Position numbers and translations under genes: made by a program. The notes under the pieces were generated by a model, which worked only from the letters and a program-made list of their open reading frames with translations, had not been told where the DNA came from and did not search any database. Positions 1-11,468 of a stretch of DNA of 64,000 nt are shown piece after piece; the first letter of the stretch is position 1, and the number at the start of each line of letters is the position of its first letter. The stretch is from positions 7,450,134 to 7,514,133 of the forward strand of contig CM055618.1 of NCBI GenBank assembly GCA_029379385.1. Direction: 5' to 3'. The stretch comes from Quillaja saponaria. Its lineage: Eukaryota > Streptophyta > Magnoliopsida > Fabales > Quillajaceae.

Positions 1-2
1 AC

Positions 3-3000
3 CTTCGATAGAAGTTTGGCAAGATACTCTGAGCCCATTTTATGTGCTAAATGTCCATATTCAGGACTCGTCTCAAAGTATTCTTGCTCCTTCTTACGAG
101 CATGAATCATGTCAACATTTTTGTTAATATCAGCTTGTGAACGGTTCACAATTCCTACCCAGGGATGTTGCAACCTATATGACCTTCCTTCGATAACCTT
201 CAACATTCATAAAAGAAAAGTAAGAAGAAAATTATCATGTTTTAATTATGTGATAATAAGAAAAACATAGAAAATAGAGGGATTCTCCTCTCTTTTTTTT
301 ATTCATTTTTTCTGGTAAGAACTTACATGATAAAAACACACAGAATGAAAGATACAGGTATTACAAAAAACCTCACAATACAAGAAAGATATGTATGATG
401 GTCTCATTCAGATTTGAGTAACATGCATTATCTAAATATATTGTATCCTAGGAATAACTAAAACCATACATCAAGAGCATTGGTTCCCTTATCCATGAGA
501 TCCAGTTTAGTTAACACTCCAAATGTCCTTTCACCTGAAAACAGAAAACAAAAAGAAGATAAATCAACTTCTCTAGCTTGATATTGATAAAAATAAGAAA
601 GAGCCATAGAGCAATGACATAATATTTTTTCCTTAAGCTAGTGGAATGTCCTTCAGGATACCTGAAGGATCAACTTCTCTTGCAAGTTTTATAGCGTCTG
701 AAGTGGCAATATCTTGATTAGCAGGTGAAATAGCCAATATAATGCAGTTGGGCTTCAAAAATCAAAGAACTGGATTAGACAATCTATCAAATAAAAAAAG
801 GAAAGTAAAAACATAACGTTGAATTTGGATGCCTGATTCTGGAAAATAGTCGGATTCATAAATATTTTTATTATGCTTAAATTTACATGTGAAAGTTATA
901 CAATGTTATTGTTAAGGAAACCGATGATTGTAGTATGGCCTATATGTGTATTGAAGTCACTTTCAATCAAAAGACTAATATAATCACATCTTTCTCATCC
1001 AAGAATCAGTATTTTTTTATTTTTTTTTCCTGATGTTAACAGTTTTATGTTTTTTTGTTAGTGGGGATATTTATGTATTTTCTCTTACAAAAAGACTTAG
1101 TATAAATATATGGATGTTAGTCATTGACTATTATCACTGACAATTCTTTCTATAGCATTTCCAGTACTCTCATTCTTTTTTCTATTTTCAACTCCTGACA
1201 AAATAAAATTTTCATGAATCCATATCCTATCTGTTGCATATAGCTTTAAAACCAAAGCCAGGAATTGACACAAACCAAGAAAATGACTTTAAGGTGCTAA
1301 GGTTCTCATCATTATAGGGCAAGAAAAAAGCCTTGCTCTTCCCATTTAGATTCAATACTAGCAGTATTGCAGACTCTTCAAAGTCAATTTAAGGTATGCA
1401 TTATGTTATGCATATCTAGGCTCAATTCAAAAAAGTCAATGTTATAACATTTATATCATAGATCAACTAAAAAATTGCACAGGCTCAATCCAAAGGCTCC
1501 AAAGGAAAGAGATATCTCATGTCAAACAAAGTCATGCATCTTCATGGTAGAATTATAAGGCAATTTGATACAGGGAGAGAGATCAGCAGGAAATGAATGT
1601 GAGCAAAAAATTAACATACAAGAATCTATGTGAGACCTGATAAGAGGACTTTTGACCCAAGTATGCAAGTTCCTGACAACAAAATCTTTTCCCTTCCCTG
1701 GGCCCTTACTCTGTCAAGATAAAAATGACAAAGAAACTGCACGATCTTTAACTGTTTGCACCAAATAGCTTACAGAATATTTCAACCATTGCCACTAATT
1801 TTAGGCCTAATATTGTTTAGAAACACATCATTTAGAAAGGATCCTAGCTTAACTGAGAATGAATTTTCTCAAAGGTAATGAAGGATCTGTCACACCACAC
1901 ACACGCACCCACCAAGAAAGAAAAAAAAAGCCTCAAACTGCATTTAAGGCCACATGAGTCCTTGATCAGAATTACTTAGATAATTTATCTTTCTTTAATG
2001 CCATTTAATCCTACATATGGCTATAGTTTCTACTAAACCTTGCACAACCAAATCTTCCTTTATCTTCTTCCACCCATGCCATTATTGATGTTCCTCTTAT
2101 CCTCTTTGGATATCCTACTTGATGTTTTTTTCTCTCTTCCACACCTGAACATTTACCTTTGTATGTTGTGCTTGTCTAAACCATCATAAACAGTTCTCCC
2201 TCGTCTACATATCAACCCTAACATACTCATCTCTATGATACTCATTTTCTGGACATTATATCAAAGGGTAATTTTTTAGCACATAGAACTCATGGGTCAT
2301 GATTCACTTCTCCATTTAGTCCAACCAACACTAATTCCATCAGTTACATCATCTTCAATCCCACTGTCATTTTGATTAACTTGACCCAAGAAACTGAACA
2401 TGTCCATTTGTTTGCGTCTTTTTCCACTGAATATCAACTGGTTTAGTCTCGTCAACAAGTAGAACATCCTAAGCACTCTTTATACACCAAGAAACTTTAT
2501 CCTAAGTCTCCCACCTCAGCTCATCCATCACTACAGAAAAAGGATAGAACCCAAAGAAGATCCTTAGTGTAGGTCAACAGCCAAAAATTTTCTTCAATGC
2601 TCCAAAATCATTCTAACCAATTGCAAAAGAAGCAGGGAACTTCCAGAGAAAAATGTGAATATGCTCCTAAGAATTGGCTTCTCCAATTATATAGCCAAAA
2701 CAAGCACACATCTAAATCAGTTATCTGACTATCTGGAATAATATTTGAGGGTAAGCATTAATTCTGAAATGCAAAACCCATTTCAGCTAATCATTTCTAA
2801 CTTCTGTGCTTTGAGATCAGAGAATACACTTTTGATATTTAATATTCATAATGATGAGCAAGTAAACACATTAGCACTATTATCTGAACTCCATAAGAAA
2901 AAAATAAATAAATAAACAAATAAAAGAAAAGAAATAGCTTCATCAATGTAAACCCAAAATGAACCAACAAGAAATAAAAGTTAACCGTTGCCTAAAACTC

Positions 3001-6000
3001 TTTCAGATTAGTTAAATGTGATGACCCAAAGCAACAATTTCATATGAAAATTGGCTGCTATGTTTCTTTTTGTTCATTTGGTAGAAATGAAGTAATTACG
3101 ATTTCCTCCGTTGAATACAATGATTAGTTCCCAGACGAAGGTTAGTTCCCTGAGAATATTGTATCTTCCAGGAGTTCATCTGTGATTGTGCAAGGAACTT
3201 GATATTCTCCCTTAAATTCATACTGATTTGGTCAAGTCCTTTATGTCTTGTTTGTTATGTGTAAATCAAAATGAGTGCTTCCATGCTTAGTTTTATATCA
3301 AGAATGGCACATGAAGTATCCTCACCTTCTCGACATAAGAACGGACCATGTTCTCAATGTCTTCAACAATACTGTCCGGCTGCCCCTCTGCAAAAGACAA
3401 AATTTCATCACCCCATATCCAATTGATTGAAAACCAGTTATACAAAACAAAGGCCTCATTTTCAAATTATAACTGGCAGAAACATTAGAAACATACCTAC
3501 TGCAACCTTTGTTAGCCCAGGAAGATCAATGAGGGTTAAATTTACAACTGCATAAAAAGGCATACAAAACCATTATCCCACTTAAACCAACATAACCCTA
3601 ATTCTAACATAATGCCAAAGGAGTGGAAAAACATGGTAAAGAATTAAAAAAGATAATGAAATAGCACCAGAGGATGATATAGGATGAGAGAGAGAAGTTA
3701 GAGAGAAAAAAAAAAGGAAGAAGGGAAACTAGAGGGGAAAAGGGATAAGGCCTCTAGGGAAAACTCATAATGATACTCAATATCTCAATACTTAGCTCTG
3801 AATAGAAAAGTATATAATAGGCCTTTGTATAGGAAACCCAAAACCCTAATAATTATAAACCTAACTTAATACCCAAGCATCTATAATTATGATAAAACTA
3901 TTAATATAATGCTCATTGGATATTACTAATTGATAACCCTAATCCCTAAATTATAAAACCCTAAATCTAATGTTACAACTGAATCCCAATCCCTAATTAC
4001 AATTAACATCATAATAATGATATCTTCATGTTGCAGCATTATCCCCTGGTTGGAGGAAACTCAACCTTGGTTTTAAAGTGGAGAAGGTATTACAAATCAC
4101 AAAGTCAAAGAGGAAGAACAATCTTAATTCACTTTCAGCAAAACAAAAACATATAAGGAATTGGCTTTAGGATCCATGACAACAAGAAATTTTGTTGAAA
4201 TGACAAAATCAACTTTTTTATAATCTTCACAAGTAACTATCTGGAAATTTCGTGGCAGTGACAAGGATAAGCATGGACTATTCACTCTTTGATTAGAATT
4301 GCAGGAAATTGCAAATTGTTCATTGATCAAATTCTTTAATTGCCAGCTTAGGTGTCTCATCTGTATGTCAAAGTTTATGTTGGTCAATAAAATCAATGTG
4401 ACGTTTATCAGATTTTATAACTTCAAGCCGAGTAGGAGTTGTATTCATGGACTGCATTAGTTTGTCACATTCAATATGAAACTAAACCTTGAAATAACGG
4501 ACATCCTCTTGGGGGTCATAACTTGGCTTTGCATGGTTTAAGAGTATTTTGCATTGTAGCCAAAACAATCATAAATTTCTTGTTTCCAGGTGTCACATTC
4601 TTCAAGATCATCATTGTTGCAGGAGGAAAACTTGATAAGCGAGATGAAAACAAAATCAGAATAAGATGGTTCAGAACGATGAAACCTGATTAAACATGGC
4701 ATGAGATTGCCTTGCATCCACATAAACCAAGTCTGGATCATACTTAGTCGATTGGTATCTTGAAAATCCAAAGTTGAGACCCAAGTAATCACTCCAAAGT
4801 CCAAACATGTGAAAATTGTTGACAATGGATTGGATATCGATAAGAGTAGTCCATAATCATGGTAAAAAAATGGATTGATAGGACAAGGAAAAATTTGTGA
4901 TGTAGTAGATGAAGGAGAAAATTTGAGAGTGATGAGAGCATAGTCTATGATACCACAAATGATGTAGTATCAGAAGTAGAATGAGGATGAGAGAGAAACT
5001 GGAAACAGAAGGAAGGAAGAAGGGGAAACCAGAGGGAAAAGGGATACAGCCGTTAAGGCAAACTCATAATGATACTCAAGATCTCAATAATCAACTATGA
5101 ATAGAAAAGTAAATAGTAGGCCTTTATATAGGAGACTCTTAATCCTAATAATTATTGGTAAGTGCACAGAGACCTATCCTTTTATAATGTTGGATAATAT
5201 ATAAATCAAATAGCTTACATGTATCATGATATTCAGGGGAAACAAATATACAAACCATTTGGAGAATATATGCTCAGGTGAATTGGAATATTAGAGATTT
5301 GCTTTGTCTTCCCAGTTATACGATCTGTTTCATCTTGAATCTCCTTTCTCACAGAAGCTGCATGTCATAATTTGTAGTTAGAAGCTTTGTTATGATTAAA
5401 ACTTCAAATTGACTAAATAAGAGACGAAGGCAACATCCAGAATGATCTGATTCTTTGTGGGTCACGTTGGGTGTTTTCAAGAGAATCGCATATAAATGGA
5501 ACATGATACCACAAAAGGTGTCCAATCAGGTAATTACTTGAAAGCAAGATTGATCTCATTCTGTTCTACTACTTAAATCTTAATAAGTATGCAGATCTAC
5601 TATATGATAAATAGTAATAAGAATTCATAATAAAACATGTAGAAATAGATGACTTTCCAGTATACTTGATGTAGTTTCTAGTCTAAGTGAACAAGAGAAG
5701 AATGCATATGCTTCCCTGAGTGTGCCATTTACTAACTGACTACAGCCAAATGACTTATGAGAGACTTCATGTACACACCACAATGTGCTCTCATCCTACA
5801 GCCCTTAAATGCAATTACAACCATAAGAAATGTGACTCATGCATAAACAGTTTCTGAACTTCTAGGCTCTAGCTACTATTACATTGATATTGTATTCATA
5901 ATTTTCAAGTTAAAAGAAATAATTTATTTTCTTGTACAATACCACAAAATGAATAATGTTTAGTTCTAACAGTTGGAGCTATAATTTTACAGTATCTTTG

Positions 6001-7884
6001 ACTTAGTGATGCCCACAAGTCTCTAGCAATAGACTGAGATGGTAAGCTGTTGACAAAGTTTAAGTAAGACTATTTATCTAATAGAGGTTCTGTATATACC
6101 ATCTAATATGGTATGTTTTACTTTCTTGTGACCTTAAACTATAATAGGCCAATGAATCCTATTTTTCCTATAGCTCCGCTCAGTCCACTTCAACATAGGA
6201 ACTAACATCAATTCAGTACATTTGAAGGCCCACGAACCTCGGGTCTCATGTTCAATTAACCCTTCTAACTCAGGAGAAAAGTTAATCGAGCAGGTGTAGT
6301 AAGTGATAGCTGTTATGTTGAAATTCTGACTGTCATTTTGGAAATCAGGATGGAGTGTGATCCCACCCATTGAACAGATGATTCTCTCCAAAAGAGATTA
6401 ATTCTTGTTGTTGAATGACCACAAATATAGCAGCTTCTCCCTTTGATGAAGAGGGCGAGCCTTGGCGCAATGGTAAAGTTGTTCCTTTGGTGACCTGTAG
6501 GTCACAGGTTCGAGGCGTGGAAAACAGTCTCTTTGCAAAAATGTAAGGGAAAGGCTGCGTACATGTGCGCCCACCCTCCCCCTACCCCGCAATAGCCGGG
6601 GAGCACTTTGTTCACCTGGTGAGCCCTTTTTTTTTTATCCAAAAGTTCAAAATGAAAAAATACAGTATAAATCGGAACCTCTGTTTTCTCATTACACTCC
6701 ATCTTTATCCTTTGTAATTGTAACTATAATTTTCTCAGCTGAATAAGTCAATTGTTTCAGATTCTTTTAGTGATAAGATCCAGGTGGAGATGTCTGAGGT
6801 AATCGATGTTGCAATTTGGAAAGGAATAAAATATTGTCTATATGTGTATGTATGAGTTATCCTTAAATACTACAAAAATTCTTCAATTGAAAAAAATAAT
6901 AATAAAAGAAAGAGTTAAGAAAAGCAGAAGTAGAGGTCCAATTAGCTTAACTAATTCAAAATTCTGGTTAGCACATAAACATTGAAAGAAGTAATATTTG
7001 CGAAGTATACGGGTGCCTATGACATTAGTCTATCATTGCTACATATGTTACTCGGATGGAAAAAAATTCATTTTCATTAGAATCTTGACATACCGAAATC
7101 AGTAAATTTCTTTCTTGGAGCATGAAGGAATTCTGCATATTCAGACTGCCCCTCAATCTTGTGAAGTTGCAACACAAGTGGCCTCCGGGTCACAATACCT
7201 TACAGACAAATGAATTAAAAGAATAAAAATTGTTAGAGAAAAAGAACATACACTATGATCAGTGGTGCAATGATGATTTCCAGATCGGAAATAGAAAGCT
7301 CGTGATGCAGAAAATGGCTCAAGACATCTTTTTAAGGGCTCAGGAAAAAACAAAAGAGAAGATAAAAACAAGTACTATTTCATAAGATTTCAAGATTTCC
7401 AACCCAGTTCCAATCAAGCTTAATGCTATCGTGTAGCATGAGAGCAGCTTTCAATTATTAGAGAAAACTTAAATACTAATGTCAAGCAACACTGTCCAAA
7501 CTGAATTGCTGAAGGGCACCATTGATACCAAATCAAAAGCCAATAAATGCATTACAAACAATCGATCATTACCAGATCCACGAGGCAGAAAGTCCCTTCC
7601 TACCACACTTTCCAACACCGAAGATTTCCCTGAACTCTGATATTCACAAACACAATACAAAAAGAGCGATTTCAAACATCAAAATAGTATCTTCCAAAAT
7701 TATAATGATACCCTAGTGATGTTCAAATAAAAGAACTTGAAGAAGTTTAAACCTGGCCTCCAACCACAGCGACAGTAGGAAGAGCTTCCCAAAGGGACAG
7801 TCCCTCACCACCATGATCTCCTAAAACTGTGCAGGCTCGTTGGATATTATTGACAAGCCCAATCAAGCTCACCATTGTCGCCAT
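3..7884 (-). CDS. DRP1C: Dynamin-related protein 1 (DRP1C-like), N-terminal part, cut by window edge
   Basis: This is a plant-specific large GTPase that polymerises on membranes at the cell plate and in clathrin-mediated endocytosis. Nine coding exons join in phase: 7753-7884, 7573-7636, 7094-7198, 5256-5357, 3497-3547, 3326-3387, 662-752, 470-534 and 3-197, with a donor GT at 1-2. Together they encode 289 residues, about half of the roughly 610 aa family length. The start ATG at 7884 gives [20 protein letters not shown], as in DRP1 proteins. All GTPase motifs are intact: P-loop GGQSSGKSS (exons 1-2), the dynamin signature LPRGSGIVTR (exons 2-3), DLPG (exon 5) and TKLD (exon 8). GDHGGEG near the N-terminus and EFLHAP favour DRP1C over DRP1A or DRP1E, but the paralogue call is from memory of the family. 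The middle, GED and C-terminus lie outside the window. Introns 3, 4 and 6 are large, and introns 3 and 4 hold transposons. Confidence 0.95.
753..3325 (-). other. DRP1 intron 6 (2.6 kb)
   Basis: The largest intron of the DRP1 gene separates the exon ending at EK from the exon starting [10 protein letters not shown]. It is AT-rich and contains many stops in all frames. A stretch around 2030-2400 resembles the antisense of plant L1-type LINE 3' ends only vaguely. Nothing else could be assigned. Confidence 0.7.
3657..5165 (-). mobile_element. Degenerate LTR retroelement in DRP1 intron 4
   Basis: Two direct copies of about 200 bp, near 3657-3860 and 4963-5160, share the order 'gagagaga-rich, gggaaac.agagg, gggata, aactcataatgatactca, gaatagaaaag, ataggcctttatatagga'. 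Read on the minus strand, the upstream copy ends in TACTACA. It is followed within a few bases by a primer-binding-site-like TGGTATCATAGACTA (complement of 4941-4955), close to the initiator-tRNA-Met-primed consensus TGGTATCAGAGC. On the minus strand the left copy is preceded near 4040-4060 by a purine-rich stretch, so it looks like the 3' LTR, extending to about 4040. The right copy is truncated. The internal part of about 0.9 kb carries only broken frames and no recognisable reverse transcriptase, so this is a non-autonomous or internally deleted element. It lies in the same orientation as the host gene. Confidence 0.6.
6457..6636 (+). mobile_element. Au-type tRNA-derived SINE in DRP1 intron 3
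   Basis: The sequence opens with GAGCCTTGGCGCAATGGTAA, the hallmark 5' end of the plant Au SINE family. It carries an A box (TGGCGCAATGG, 6463-6473) and a B box (GGTTCGAGGC, 6507-6516) of an RNA polymerase III promoter. A tRNA-unrelated body follows ('aaggctgcgtac', then a CCC-rich region, 'gccggggagc'), ending in a T run at 6627-6636. Length and order match Au SINEs as I know them. It sits antisense to the DRP1 gene. I could not find a convincing target-site duplication, so the copy is probably old. Confidence 0.85.
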
Positions 7885-9449
7885 TGCAAAACAGATGAAG
7901 ATCTACAAATTAATGATGCTCTTGCCAAAAAGAAAAAGAAAAAGGGAGCAAAGGGAATGAGATCTGATGAAACAATGTAGATCAACAAAAGGGTTTAGCT
8001 TTAGATCATATGACTGAAATGGGTTTAGAAGCAGAATGCGAATCTGGAGAAACAAAGAGAGGCAGAATGCAGAATGTGAACAGCACGAGGAGGGTGAGGG
8101 AGAGGGAGAGAGAGAGAGGTGAACGGAAAAAACGGTTCCAGGAGGATGGTCGTATGTCGTTGTCGTTTATTATTTTTTCCTTTTTTGTGCTATGGACTCT
8201 GCAGTATTAATTAAAATTGATTTTAGCTAAATTGTAATTTTACTATCTTCTCAAAAGAATGGGTCATTGTGTTTGTATTTTTTCAATTGGCCAGTCAAAA
8301 TTTTCTTTTATTTTATTTTTAAAAAATTATATCTTTATTGAACTATTTATTTTTTGAAATTAAAATTTTTTACAAATAACAATTTATATATTCAAAAAAA
8401 TGAAAATCATAATCAACTACTAGCAATAAATATTACAAATTTTTTATTTAATTAAAGTCATTAACAAGGTTAAAAAAACCTTGATAAATATTACTTATGT
8501 TTTATATTATTATTTTTTGGTAACAAGGAAAGAAAACAATTTAATAACTTTAGATACACTTAGTTTAACTAAGACGTGGGATTCCTTGACAGGGTCTACT
8601 CACCTTAATAAGATTGCAAAATAGGAATTTGTTAAATGATTATAAATGTCAATAAGTCATTAAATTAAAATACTTACAATTAACTGCTTATTATAGTGAA
8701 TGAGAAGATAACAATTATCACTTTATCTTTTTTATTTGATAAACAAAACTACCTTTAATGACTTAAAAGGTTAGGATGAGAGTTAAATTAAAATTAGAGT
8801 TAATGTTCAGATTAATATTAGGATTAGCGAAAGGCTATTTAAGACATTTTAACACTTAGTATTAATTATAAAAAAAGATATAATGACAATCTAATTTAAT
8901 GACTAAGTAAAATTTATAATTTATTAAATTTTCAATATAAATAATTAATTCTTAACCAGTACCTTAGGTCACTGGTTAACAAGACCCTGCAAAATAAATC
9001 CTTTCGTTAGAGAAAGTATATCCTCCAAGGTAGGATCTACATCCATGCAAGAATGGAAATCTTTGTTTTCTTCACATAAAGAAAGGGAAAAGATGCTGAC
9101 AAAAGTAACCACATCAATAAATAGTTGTGATGTAAGAGTACAAATATAGGAACAGACCAAAACAAATACAACTAGGATTTATGCCTCTTAATTCTGAAAG
9201 TCCATAGTCATTTCTCAAGAGTATTATATAATAGCTCATAACAGGTACATAGTAATGTAAGAACTAATACCCAGTGAAAACTGCTACATGATAAGCACCA
9301 AGACAATCCCTAATTTCAATCAAAAAGAAAAAAGTACAGTAGCAAGAAACAAAAATACCAGAGAACTTTTCTCTAATTTCTTTTGACCATACTTTTTCCT
9401 CTTCAAATAGAATGCTTGGTTGAAGCCACAAATGGAATGAGTGATGCTA
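7885..9449. other. Intergenic region between DRP1 start and AK-HSDH stop
   Basis: About 1.6 kb. The part next to the DRP1 ATG (7885-8160) should hold its 5' UTR and promoter. On the coding strand it is CT-rich, with a (GA)n/(CT)n tract at 8096-8118, common in plant 5' leaders. From 8210 to 8960 the DNA is AT-rich with no supported gene. The last few hundred bases before 9450 are the probable 3' UTR of AK-HSDH. Confidence 0.55.
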
Positions 9450-11432
9450 CTATGATGGAGCACCAAGGTAGGAGGCAAGCCGCAAAATGTCACTAAATAT
9501 TCCACCAGCAGTAACTTGAGCTCCAGCACCTGGTCCACGGACAATCAGAGGCTGATTCTTATACCTTCTTGTTGTAAATGCAATGATATTATCTGACCCA
9601 GAAAGTTGTGCAAATGGATGATCTTTCTTGTATCTACGCAGCTCCACCGTCCCTTTCTGATTAATCACATCCACCACCCCGACGTATCTCAAGACCTTTA
9701 GATTCAAAAGCTCATCAGAAAATAAAAGGAAATAGTTCTGCTTATCATTTGGATAAACAAAAAAGATGAAGATACATATCATCAGAAAGTAAATGATTAA
9801 TAATTAATTTTCCAACAGAACTTCTATAGCAAATAGCAGATCCAGGCATCCAGCTGTACCGCTGGATATCCACTCCCCATGAAACCAAAACTATCGATCG
9901 ATTTTTCCAGTGAAACTCATGAAAATTTTGACATTAATTTCTATCAGAAATCTAGTAAACAATTTGAAATCTCTAGGCTTCTTTCTGTGATATACATCTG
10001 TACCTTGAGGCTATGCATTTGGCATTCACCAATTTAGGCATGGATCCCTTTAGATTACTCAAATAAAGCATTCTGTTATGTCGTGTTTATTTTTTTTTAA
10101 TAAGTAAAAATTACACTAAAACACTGTTAGAGGGGTGAACCCAGGTACACAAGATATATTTAGTTCACATTGTAAACAGAAAAGTTATAGCCCCAATGTG
10201 CAGCATGAAAAGTATTATTCCCTGTTTCAGTCACTGTTTGTAAATGAAAATATACCACAACCCAACATTAGTTATTTACCAATATATGCATGTGTAAACA
10301 TTCACCAACATATGCAAGATCTTCTTTTTTTCATCCTGAAGTCACAAACGAGTTCTCTTTTTCAGGATTCCAGAGGTCCTGGTGATTATGGAGTCTACTA
10401 GTTTGAAAAGCATTTTGGTAATTGGTCATTTTGATTGCATGGCTAAGAATATAGGTTTTTGAGAGGTTCAATGTACAAATAACATCTTAGAATTACTCAC
10501 TTCCCCAGCATCCTCAGCACTCTGTTGTTGCTTTGTCAAGTCCTGGTCAAATTTTGGCAGTTGTTGCATAAACTCCTGAGGTGATGCACTTGCCTGCAAC
10601 AAAATTAATGAAAAAAATCCATATACAAGATCAGACAATGTTGATTAAGAGCTGCAGAATTGGTGGAATTAAATCTTACTCTTAATGGTTCTGGTACAAG
10701 ACTTTTAACAGGGATATCGGCGAGTTCTAGCTTTAAACCAGATTCCCGCGCAAGAATTATAACCTGCATGATCAAAGCTAGCTTAAGAATCTAACTTCAT
10801 TGCAAAAGAAGGGTCGAGGGGGAAGATAAAAATGTGTAATGAAGAAAAATTGGGATAGTAGCTAGCCTGCTTCTTTCAACCAATTACATTGCAAGTTGCA
10901 ACAAATACTACAACACATTTTTCTGTCTGAAACAGAAAAGCAGTATAACCAAACTACAGTTTCAACCCTCCTCTTACTAAAGAACTGTTAATCCCATTAT
11001 CAGGTAAGCTAAGTGGCTCCAAGTCAAGAAGGGATTGTTATCATACTAAAGCCACAATAAAATTGCTCTTACATGGCAACTCAAGGGAGGACATATAGAC
11101 TAGGCTTGACATTTGGCAACAAGTGGGAAGATATACAAAAAAGTGATATCAATCACCTCTCACAAGTTGAGAACCAGATCACTACATTGTACCTTCCTAG
11201 CAACATCTGTTCCTGATAGATCATCCCTTGGATCTGGCTCAGTATAACCTGCTTCCTTTGCTTCAGCCACCACCTCACTGAACACCCGACCACCTTTAAA
11301 ATTGTTGAATATGTAACTCAAAGTTCCACTGCAAAAGCAAAACCAGGCAACAGTTAACTAGCCATAGTCGGTGACAAAAATACGAACCTAATTTAACACT
11401 CAGTTTCTTTTAGTTCTGGCCAAAAGGTTTTT

Positions 11433-11468
<36 letters not shown>

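Noticed and set aside
2030..2400. Possible L1-type LINE 3' end, antisense, in DRP1 intron 6
   Set aside because: A few phrases recall L1 reverse-transcriptase tails, but translation gave no convincing run of conserved residues, so it was not called.
6398..6702. Two minus-strand frames of 64-66 codons
   Set aside because: They are antisense translations across the Au SINE.
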